Assembly (NCBI RefSeq): GCF_016920785.2
Contig: NW_024609857.1
Location: 69,376,252-69,440,251, forward strand
Origin: Ixodes scapularis
Lineage: Eukaryota > Arthropoda > Arachnida > Ixodida > Ixodidae
Length of the DNA stretch: 64,000 bases
Direction: 5' to 3'
Shown: in pieces, positions 55,582 to 64,000 of the stretch
Layout: each line of letters begins with the position of its first letter
How positions within the stretch are numbered: the stretch's first letter is position 1
The notes under the pieces: model-generated
What the model was told of the DNA's origin: nothing
Seen by the model: the letters and a program-made list of their open reading frames with translations, nothing else
The model's database searches: none
Made by a program: the position numbers and the translations under genes

Positions 55582-56044
55582 GGAATTTACTGTAAATTAA
55601 TTTTTTTTTGTAATTAATAATGTAATCGGTTATTTTTCTAGGCTGGTAATTTAGTAATATAATGAATTATTCAGGCAGTATTTTGAGAAATTTATTTATA
55701 ACTTTAAAATTACTTCTGTTCAAAATGACACAGTTGGTTTGCAAGTTATAAGAAAAAAGAGAAAAAAACTAAAATGCTTTTACAAACATCTGTAATCCGA
55801 AATTAGAGCGCAGCTTATGATTTTGCGATATTCTAGTGCTAAATGATTTGAGAAAGATATATATATGAGTTCAAATACAGAAAACTCTCCTCGGATACTG
55901 GTTCTTTAAGTACCAGTCCTCTCCCATCCTTGATTGTTATGAAGAAAGCCTTGTGATCTGAAAAGTGGCAAGATATGTGTTCAAGGTGCTGGACCAAGGT
56001 CTGATATTGAAAGACGAAGTCTGTGCGTGTGTTTCGAGTGGTCG
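55582..56044. other. No gene seen, AT-rich
   Basis: No ORF with known motif. Confidence 0.5.
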
Positions 56045-56412
56045 TCACAGCAGTGGGAGGAGTTACGAGGAAGAGCATTGGGGGAGGGTACGGAGAGGAG
56101 GAGGGAAGGGTACGACTAGGAGGGGAGGTATGGAGGAAGAAGAGGAGGGTGAGGCGGAGGAGGAGCGGAGGGTATGGAGGAAGAGGAAGGTTAGGGTGCG
56201 GTGGAGGAGGAAGGGAGGTACGGAAGAGGACGAGGGGAGGGTACGGAAGAGGAGGAGGAGAGAGCATGGAGGGGGAGCAGGGAAGGGTACGGAGGAGGAG
56301 GAGGGGAGGGTACGGAGAGCTGGAGGGGAGGGTGTAGAAGAGTAGGAGGGGAAGATACGGAGGAGGAGGGGAACGAGGAGGAGGAGGACACGAAACAGGA
56401 GGAGGGTGCGGA
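56045..56412. repeat. Purine-strand minisatellite (GGAGGGTACGG type)
   Basis: About 370 bp in which the plus strand is almost pure A/G, with irregular repeats of ggagggtacggaggaggag. Long ORFs in several frames on both strands (Gly/Glu/Arg-rich, Pro/Ser/Leu-rich) are a result of the composition and are not genes. Confidence 0.9.
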
Positions 56413-59004
56413 AAGTACTCTCTTCCCCTTCCTCCCCTCCGCCTCCGGCGTACCCTCCACTCCTCCTGCAACCCTCCATTCCTCTTCCGGTTACGTCGAC
56501 GGCGACGCCGACCCCGTCGCCGCAAAACACGCGAAAAATCGCCTCAGGGCTGTGCTCTAAAAAACTTTTTGTATTACGAAATGTCATGAGAGAGCTATCA
56601 GAGTAAATAAACGACGTTCCTCTGAGCGCATAGCCTCCTACGAGAAACACAACAGACGCACAAAAGCAGGTGTCGAACACGAAAGAGACGAAGAAAAGCT
56701 TCCGCGTGGGGTCCTCCCTGCAAGACAATGGCTTGCAAACTCCAGGCAGGAGAGATTCACGGCGCGACACCAACACGACAGTACTATGCCTCGTTCTTCC
56801 CTAGGCTGACACTGCGGGGGGAACTACCAGCTCAAAGGAACCAATCAACCACCTTCCTTTTATCACCTGACCGTTTCTCTGCTCATGAGTATGAACGAGA
56901 GCGTGGCTACGTGGCAAAAGAGGGACGTACTTTTTCTCCTGCATCCTCCGCGCTGTCAACTCAGGAGTGAATGACTTATAGGCAACAACTCAAAGTGCAC
57001 ATCACGAGTGAGGTTAGCACATTTTGAAACCTGAGAAGACGGGACACGCAGATCCTCAGTCTTCTTGCTGTTTCGCCAAGTAAGGTCAAACCTTATTATT
57101 CGACCATCATTAACGAGAAACGACCGGAATAAATAGTTAATACCAAATGCCTTATCGAGGCCCCGCGCGTTTCGTGCATGGTTTTGACCTTGGTAGGTAA
57201 AGATGCTTTTTGTAATCGGACAGACGGGAAGCGAGTAGGTGCGCCTCTTTGCCTTTCCTTGAGGGGTTTATTCGGGAATAAGCGAACGAGGAGATTGTGG
57301 AAAAGCACACAATTCAGGAAGCTCGCGCCATCCCTTTCCTCAACAGGCGAAGCTTCTGCCCAGCAATCATCCAGGTTCCTTGTGCGACAACGCGCAATAA
57401 CTTCAACTCTTCGGGTGTTTTGGAACAATACTCCTCGAGAGGAACGCCCGGGAATGCGTCAACTATACTCAGTTATGACTTTTTACTGGCATTTCCAACG
57501 ACGTCAAGACCGCGCGAACACAGCAGGGATTGGCGCTCACCGTGCACGAGCGCACGGGTACCCATAGTTTTGGCTTCGTAGCCAAGAAAAGTCCCTAAAT
57601 ATAGCGCTCCTGGGAGCAAGGGACTAGACTGCGTCTGAGTTGGAAGGAAAACGTTTCCCGCATGACTTCTTGACTTAAATTATTGACACGGACTATAACT
57701 TCTTAAAAACCAGGAGGAGAGAATCATTTCAACCTTTAACTAAGGACCTTCATCGTTGAATGAATAGCGAAACTGGTGAGTCACATCTAAAGAAGCTATT
57801 CATCATGTTTAACACTTCTGTCGTGTGCGTCAGCGGAACGACTGTTCCATATGTTTAACTTCGAGGCGCGGGACGCTGTTGCGGTGTAAACCGTAACAGC
57901 CTCATGTCGTAATATCTGACTTGTGGTTCATATACTGTAAATAAAATGAGGCATTGAAAAGTAATGTCAAAGTAATTGTGATGTCATGTCATTACTTTTA
58001 GTCCATGGTACTTTACAACGTAATTTAATCACATTTTTGCTGTTTTATAAAAGTAATTACTAATGTAATTTAATTACTTTTTAGAGTAATTTTGCCATCT
58101 CTGATAGAACGTCATGACAAATGGATGGCGCCAACTCAGCGATTCGACCCAAGCCCGATGGTGACCGTCCTTAGATGCGTTGATTGGTCACAAGGTTCAG
58201 CCGAATGATGACGTAGCCCTCACGTCCAGCCTGTGTTGGCGCTCCGGAGCTCGCTGTGATGGCGTCAAAATTCTAGTGGACCCAGGCTTGATTATTCCAT
58301 ATAATGTTTGTTCACCCTATCTCCGTGAAGCATTGCACGCTGTCAAGTCTTGTAGCAGCTGCAAAACGATCCGCGTTCAAACGCAACCCACATAGCAATT
58401 TTCAGAACGAAATTGGGCTTTAATTTATTTCAGGAAGGTTTATTTCAAAAAACTTTCCACAGATGCTAAGCACCTTGACTTGCTGGATGGTAATTGTAGC
58501 GGCGTTGGTTCTACCAGTACGTAGTTTGATTCTGTGGGGATATCCGCACTTCAGAGTGTACAGCAACGATAAAGAAAATTTTGCGCGTTTGATTTTTAAA
58601 AGAAAGAAGACGATTAGTAGTTTGTTTTGTTTAGTAGTTTGTGAGCATCATACTACGACTGACTCCCATACATTGATTCAAGAACAATATGGCATCTGCG
58701 TCATGAGCCGGGACATCTCACAAATTACGTAAATATACTGCTCTTTTTTTCCGCGCAATAGTCGTCGGAATTTTTAGGCATCCACAGTAACGTAATATTT
58801 GCAATGAATTGCGGCTTGCTGACCCTTCTGCGGAAAGAAAATCTCTTCCACTAAAAAAAGAAAAGAGTGAATTGGGTGTTTCTTTATTATCGGACTCCAA
58901 TATTAAACATTTATGAGTGTGTCCAGTAAACGTGAAAGTGCACATTAGTTGATATAAGACCTTGTACATGTACCATTACACACGACACAGCATTTTTAAA
59001 AGTA
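56413..59004. other. No certain gene; hAT end and a signal-peptide-like ORF
   Basis: 57950-58103 is the right end of a hAT-like element (..agtaattttgccatctctg) with many 'taatt' words; its left end is missing. The ORF at 58463-58732 starts MLSTLTCWMVIVAALVLPVRS, like a signal peptide, but continues without Cys pattern or family match. ORFs at 57096-57581 overlap on both strands without motif. Confidence 0.4.
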
Positions 59005-59553
59005 CGAGGGGAGTTCATAACGTTCGTATTAACGGCACCAAAAATTTAAAAGAAAAAAACAGGCATCAACATGAGCGCACATGGCTTTAGTTTCGGTACA
59101 GTATAACCATCGCGTGAGCTTCTCACAAAGTTGTGAGAAGCTGTAAGGGCAGAGCGCGGAGCGAAGCTCACGAAAGACGTCCGTCTGCTTCACGACAGTA
59201 CCCCGGCCCACTGGGCGCAGGCGACGTTGTCCTAGGCGTCCTCCTTACGTTACGAAACTTCGCGTCAACCCCCCAATTCACTTGACCTCCCAGCTTTCTT
59301 CTTTCCTCGCATAAAGACTCCTTTGCGTGGTAAGCATTTCATGTCTGACGAGCGAGTGATTGCTGAAGTGGAGCGATTTCTGAACACTCAAAACGAAGAG
59401 TTGTATAAAAATGGACTCCTGCAGATTGTGCATCGCTGGCCAAAGTGTGTTAATTTGGGTGGTGAATTTGTCGAGAAACGTTAAATCCTACAGTTTCGTT
59501 GCTTAATTTCTATTTTTTCGTAACCATAATGGGAACTTTATGAGCACCTCTTG
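59005..59553 (+). mobile_element. mariner element with internal deletion
   Basis: TA dinucleotides (59003-59004, 59554-59555) flank inverted ends cgaggggagttcataacg... and ...ctttatgagcacctcttg, which agree over about 30 bp with some mismatches. Only 549 bp remain of the ~1.3 kb usual for mariner; the 5' two thirds of the transposase are lost. Confidence 0.85.
59266..59484 (+). pseudogene. mariner transposase C-terminal remnant
   Basis: A 72-codon open frame reads PPNSLDLPAFFFPRIK (the family's third catalytic Asp region, YSPDLAP-like), LRGKHFMSDERVIAEVERFL and ELYKNGLLQIVHRWPKCV, then stops after the usual G-x-[YF]-V-E-K ending. Residues before the Pro-Pro are not mariner. The copy cannot transpose by itself. 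Confidence 0.88.
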
Positions 59554-61501
59554 TACTGTTCTGGTTTTTGGACAGATAAAAAATATCCTCCTCTTTTCGG
59601 TAAAGTTGTAGAACTAATGGCCCTAATGGACATATATTGCTTGTGGAAGCAGAAAATGGTTTTATATTGTATATTAAAGCCTGCATCTTGTTGCCTTTCT
59701 TAACGTACGTGTCATTGGAAGCGGTGATCAAGAATGGCTGCCGCTTCTCACTGTGATTGGGATTTCGGGCAATGGCGGTAACCTCCAGATGAATAACAAT
59801 TTCAACCTTAAGCCAACAATAATAGTATATCTGTCATGGGTACTTCAAATGCCTTAAAATGATATGCATCGATGACCTTCAAAGGCACTAAAGGCGATAA
59901 AAATCGGCTTGCCTGGGCATGACGATGGGCAATCGCAGGGAGACTAACCCCCCCCCCCCCCCCCACGCACACACACACACACACAGTTGCTTTTTATTTG
60001 TTTGTTTGATTGCCACGTGATTTAGTATGGTGTTAAAAAACTACCCAGTCAATATTTCGATGCAGAGTAACGTATATTTTTAATAAAGTATAAGAGCGCA
60101 AAAAAACTGTTAAAGTGCAGGCCAGCTGGCGTATGTTGTACATCATGATTGAAACCTGAGACTGTCGTTGGGAAAAACGGAATTTTGTGAAGGAGGAAGA
60201 AAAAGGGACAGACAACGTTTGCCCCCTTTTAGCGGTTTTCGGGGCTCAAAGGCGCTATGCAATGATGCAACGAGCAACGAAGCATCACAGTGTACGTGTA
60301 TGAGTCGCGTTTAAACATCGTCACAACGATGATTGCAAAGCTTGATGACGAAATCCTCGAGATCGCATTGTTGACGACGACAACAGTGCGAGTACCGCAA
60401 CTTCGTCGTTCACTTTTGCGGAGGAAAAGTTGAAAGCAAATGTCCGCTTTTATTCTTGAAACTACACGACCACAAAAAAGAAAGAAGAAAAAAAATCTTA
60501 TTATTATTTTTGTTATACTCCGGTACTGGGTGACGCGAATGCAGCGTAGCACTTAACGTGCGCCTTTAATTGGCCGGCGAGCAGGAACGCCATATCTCCG
60601 ACCAATCGGTAGAGAGTTTTGGCGGATCGTAGGGTGCGGAAAGCGGGCTCAGCGGGCGGGTGCGCAGTCTATGCTTCGAAGTCACGGTACGGGCTCCCCC
60701 TAGCAAAGCGTAGCTCTAGAATACGATCTACTAAAAGTCCGCAGTATCTTTGTGCGAAGCGCTACGCCGCGTTTCACACGCTAAACGTCGAAGTGTAACG
60801 GAGCTTTTGGTGCGGTACTGTTATCTGGGAGTACACTTCAGTCCCGCTAGTGCCATTTAGCTTGAGTATTTCTACCCAGGGTTGCACGGTCCCTTTAAGA
60901 AAGTTTTTTTTTTAACGCACATTAAGTGCTTGTCAAAAAGTGTGTAAAGCACTTTTCACGCGCAGTTCCAAAAAAGAAAGCAAAGAAAGAACGACACTGT
61001 TTCTAAAGAATACGATTTAATCCGAGAGCAGAAATATACAGTCCGTCTGGCTTTAGGTTGACTGATAAAAAAAAAGTTTTGCGATAATAGAGAGTTTTAG
61101 GGAACCGTTTTTGCACACCCGATACGGTACGATGGGCCCTCCGGTACGAACTGCGCATGCGCCTGTCTTCTGCGATCTTACCGTAATGCGCTGTTGGAAC
61201 CGTAAGGCACGACCGGCACGACCAATGGCCGACATGGACAGTCTCGCTTCGTTAGCAAAACGGCTATTTCGCTGGCGGAGAGAGCGTGCCGTGGCTCCAA
61301 ACATGAATAAAATAACTCGTGGCAGTGCCTGGCAGGAGCGCCATGTGTGACAGCAAGTCCATAAAGTTTGAGTCATTAAAAAAGAAAAAGAATAAAAAGC
61401 AAAACGGAATAAGACTTGTTCAATAGAAATAAATTGGTGTTTAGCGCAGCCCCGAATCGTTTGCTTTCCCGCGCGCTCCCGTCGAAGGAGGTCGCACGGA
61501 A
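59554..61501. other. No certain gene; simple repeats, small ORF
   Basis: A C17 run (59948-59964) is followed by (CA)n (59969-59985). 60010-60090 resembles 6560-6640 (same decayed element). A block at 60680-60800 ('gcgctacgccgcgtttcacac...') resembles MITE interiors. At 61225-61350 a 41-codon ORF (MADMDSLASLAKRLFRW...) follows 'gcgcatgcgc', an NRF1-like site. The LINE 5' UTR lies just before 61502. Confidence 0.4.
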
Positions 61502-62716
61502 ATGAGCTCCCGCGGAGCAGCGAGTACGGCCGCCCCCGGCCGGGTTTCTTCCGTCATGGCTACCACGTCGACTGAGTACAAGGTCATCCTGCCGCAACTG
61601 CCAAAAGGTCAGAACGCTCTCAACACTGTTATTCTGCACGGGGACCCTTCGGCGAGACCGTACCGAATCGAGGACTTCGGGGACGCACTCAAAGGCGTGC
61701 TGAACATGGAGGAGATCGCCGGCCTGGGCCCTCTCCAGTTCAATCACGTTTGGATGGTGACCCTCCACAGCGCTGAATCAAGAGACGTTCTGGCCGCCAG
61801 GTCGGAACTGGTCGTCAAAGGGAAAAGATGCCTTGTCATAGACCCTAGCGTGAGGGAACTCACCGTGAAGGTGCACTGGGTGCCCATCCCGACACCGGAC
61901 GAAGTTGTCAAAGAACTGCTTACGCCATTCGGCCGAGTCAAGCACGTCGAGCGTGAAATGTGGAGACGAGAGGGCTTCGGGAACCTGGAAACTACCACCA
62001 GGAACGTCACCATGATCCTGGGAGACGGCGTCGGCCCGGACAAGCTGCCGCACCAGGGAAACATCGACGGTACGAAGGTGCTGTTCTCGGTGCCGGGGCG
62101 GCCGCCCCTCTGCCTGCGCTGCGAGAGGGTCGGCCACATGCGGCGACAGTGTGTGGCTCCATGGTGCAGAGTGTGTCGTGGGTTCGGTCACGAGCCGGAA
62201 CAGTGCACGCGATCATACGCGGACATGACCCGCGGCGTCAGGAGGCCCGAGCACTTCGGAGAGCAGCTTGACAATGCCGACATGGAAGAGTTGGAGACAC
62301 ACGCCGTGAGCCTCCCAAATATCGTGGAAAACGTCGACGACCAGCCCTCTGGAGCCAGCGAGGGAGACAAGGCGACCAACGTTGAAGCGGCGGCGGCAGC
62401 GGCCGGAGAGGCTACGGCCTCCCCGGCCCCCGTCGCCATTGAGCCGGAGGAGACAGGGGAGGCGACAAACCCGTCTGTTTCCCCGGCCTTTGTTGACGGA
62501 GAGCCGGAATGCGTCGCCGAGCACACGTCGGCCAAGGACAGCGAAGGGTGGCAGCCGGCCCCAACGAAAAGGAAAAACAACAAGAAAAAAGCAACCCAGG
62601 CATCGGAGGAAGAGCGGGCGAACAAAATGAAGTTGAGGGGGAAGAAAAACGAAGACCCCTCTCCACCGGACGGAGCCCCCTCTCCCACAGAAGACCCTCT
62701 CCCTATTTTTCCTTGA
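61502..62716 (+). CDS. L1/Tx1-like LINE ORF1 (Gag-like, zinc knuckles)
   Basis: 404 residues, uninterrupted. Residues ~20-190 form a nucleic-acid-binding region (YKVILPQLPKGQNALNTVIL, VHWVPIPTPDEVVKELL). Two tight CCHC-type knuckles, CLRCERVGHMRRQC and CRVCRGFGHEPEQC, lie near 200-235. The C-terminal third is an Ala/Glu/Pro-rich disordered tail ending in a Lys-rich stretch (KRKNNKKK). The ATG at 61502 is the first; another in-frame Met lies at 61556. The protein would package the element RNA. Confidence 0.9.
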   Translation: MSSRGAASTAAPGRVSSVMATTSTEYKVILPQLPKGQNALNTVILHGDPSARPYRIEDFGDALKGVLNMEEIAGLGPLQFNHVWMVTLHSAESRDVLAARSELVVKGKRCLVIDPSVRELTVKVHWVPIPTPDEVVKELLTPFGRVKHVEREMWRREGFGNLETTTRNVTMILGDGVGPDKLPHQGNIDGTKVLFSVPGRPPLCLRCERVGHMRRQCVAPWCRVCRGFGHEPEQCTRSYADMTRGVRRPEHFGEQLDNADMEELETHAVSLPNIVENVDDQPSGASEGDKATNVEAAAAAAGEATASPAPVAIEPEETGEATNPSVSPAFVDGEPECVAEHTSAKDSEGWQPAPTKRKNNKKKATQASEEERANKMKLRGKKNEDPSPPDGAPSPTEDPLPIFP

Positions 62717-62749
62717 GCTTTCATCCACCCCCCTCCCACGAACCGAACA

Positions 62750-64000
62750 TGAGTCAAGGCCCGCGGAAAAGTATTTTAAAAATTGGAACTCTAAATATGG
62801 TCAGCTTGATCGCCTGGAAGCGGAAACAGTGGCTCCTCGATCTACTAAATAGGGAAATGGTAGATATCGCTTTCATTCAAGAGACAAAGTTATCGACGCC
62901 AGAGATGGCCAAGTCGTTCGTGCGTGCCTTCGGGCACGATTTTTACTGTATCCACACGCTCACAACGAGGTTTTCTGGGGGAACGGCGGTGCTCGTGCGG
63001 AAGCGGGGGGACATCGCCGTTGTGGACCGGGACCTGGGCGACGATGGGCGCTGCGCGACGGCGGACTGCCTCATCGGTGACCAACTAATACGGTTTATCT
63101 CGGTGTATGCTCCGAACAGCCTAAGCGAGCGACGGGTTTTCTTCGAGACGATGAGGCACATGTTGGACACCCCTGGGGACATCGTGCTCGGGGGAGATTT
63201 CAACTGCGTTCTCAGCTCTACAGACAGGGCCGGTGGTGTTACCGGGAAAGACAGCAGTGCTACTACGCTTCGCGACGTACTACGAGACAACGACCTGGTG
63301 GACGTCACTTCTGGGTTCCCGGGATTCATGCCGCGTTACACGAGATGGCAGGGAGGGTCCCACGCAAGGCTAGATCGCCTTTACGTTTCCGGCGGACTTC
63401 TTGCAGGGGCTTCCTCTTACAGCGTCAAGATGGTGCCCTTCTCGGATCACGGCCTCGTCACCACCGAGCTGAAAAGCGACGTGGCGACTAAGCGTCGTGG
63501 GAGAGGGTCCTGGAAAATGAACATGGCCATCCTAGACAGCCAGGAGTTCTCAGCGAGGGTGCAGCAACGCCTGGAGAACTTCGGGAGGGTGGTGGACGCC
63601 TGCACGTGGGAGGCCTTCAAAGAAGAGCTGCGAGAGCTTGCCGAGGCCTTCTCACACACCAGGGCAACCGAGGCCAGGCAGGAAGAGCAGGCTCTGACGG
63701 GCACACTCCGCATCATACTCGAGGAAGAGGAGAAGAGGCCTGGCACCTTCGCTGAGGACATTCGATACTGCAAGACACGCCTGCAGGAGATGATGGAGGA
63801 AAGGTTGCGGGGCGCCCAGGTGAGGAGCCGAGAGCTAAACCTGGAGGGCGAGACCCAGCCCACTAAGATTTTCCGGACCTTCGAAAGGAAGCGCGCGCAG
63901 GCAAACCACATCTCCAATGTGCGGTACGAAGGCCACCTGGTGAGCGGGCAGGAAGAGGTGGCGGCAGCGTTTGAATCGCACTACAAAAGACTTTTTAGTA
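62750..64000 (+). CDS. L1/Tx1-like LINE ORF2, endonuclease and linker (partial)
   Basis: 417 codons without stop to the window edge. Endonuclease motifs: IGTLNMVSL, IAFIQETKL (Glu), VYAPNS, VLGGDFNCVL (Asp, Asn), RYTRWQGG, ARLDRLYVS, FSDHGLV (Asp-His). Then come a charged, heptad-like linker and FRTFERKRAQANHI, the segment that precedes RT in this group. The RT domain lies beyond the window. The ATG at 62750 follows ORF1 by 33 bp, in a different frame from it (+2 versus -). Confidence 0.9.

Larger units (their letters stand above)
61502..64000 (+). mobile_element. L1/Tx1-like LINE, 5' part, cut by window end
   Basis: An intact ORF1 (Gag-like with CCHC knuckles) and an ORF2 open to the last base, 33 bp apart. 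GC content is clearly above the surroundings and codons show strong G/C third positions. The clade is judged from the ORF1 type and the endonuclease motifs (GTLNM, QETKL, GGDFNCVL, RLDRLYVS, FSDHG). No lesion is visible, so this is the best candidate for a young copy. Confidence 0.88.

Noticed and set aside
55839..56776. Long ORFs of 90-237 codons on both strands
   Set aside because: They lie in and around the purine minisatellite and consist of Gly/Glu/Arg or Pro/Ser/Leu runs set by base composition.
61376..63917. Minus ORFs of 60-189 codons
   Set aside because: Shadows of the GC-rich LINE ORFs on the plus strand.

Overview
The window reads as nuclear DNA of a metazoan, most likely an arthropod and plausibly a tick. 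The signs are spliced exons with clean GT/AG junctions, no operons or ribosome binding sites, long AT-rich non-coding stretches, and dense layers of LINE, Ty3/gypsy, hAT, Harbinger-like, mariner and foldback elements. The tick assignment is inference from the mix of families; no host gene proves it. No rRNA, CRISPR array or prokaryotic gene was seen.

Layout. 1-2401: 3' part of an I-like LINE (RT, RNase H, C-terminal zinc motif). 4504-5400: hAT-like MITE. 8784-8991: MITE with perfect 31-bp inverted ends, directly followed by a degraded Ty3/gypsy element (8994-14436) with two ~0.2-kb LTRs and gag, protease, RT, RNase H and integrase remnants. 14.4-22 kb: hairpin and MITE remnants, including a 194-bp tandem duplication and a hAT MITE with an 8-bp target duplication. 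23.2-28.0 kb: a two-gene DNA transposon, with a five-exon SWIM/YqaJ-nuclease gene (+) facing an apparently intact two-exon DDE_Tnp_4 (PIF/Harbinger-like, probably ISL2EU group) transposase (-). A foldback carrying two hammerhead-ribozyme-like motifs lies between their 3' ends.

28.5-39.8 kb: one CR1-like LINE on the minus strand, split into a 3' RT half (28530-30532) and a 5' half (36671-39805) by a ~6.1-kb block that holds its own nested remnants (foldbacks, and a gypsy pol fossil with a Harbinger-type MITE inside the integrase). The 5' end of this LINE has four in-frame 291-bp tandem units read straight into ORF1 through a 2A translational-recoding motif (DIETNPGP). 40.2-42.9 kb: exons of a THAP-domain gene (-) and a tRNA-like sequence. 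45.3-50.8 kb: a nearly complete I-like LINE with a (CAA)n tail, followed by a TAACG-rich hAT-like remnant and a foldback MITE. 54.8-59.6 kb: a TTAA-flanked MITE, a purine-strand minisatellite and an internally deleted mariner. 61.5 kb to the edge: a GC-rich L1/Tx1-like LINE with ORF1 intact and ORF2 open to the window end.

How the parts work together. Each LINE encodes a nucleic-acid-binding ORF1 protein and an endonuclease/RT ORF2 protein; the gypsy element encodes a Gag-Pol; the two-gene transposon would supply a DDE transposase and a lambda-exonuclease-like partner. Most copies carry identifiable lesions. The DDE transposase, the L1/Tx1-like ORFs and CR1 ORF1 are the uninterrupted ones. 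No certain single-copy host gene is visible; the THAP gene is the best candidate and may itself derive from a transposon.
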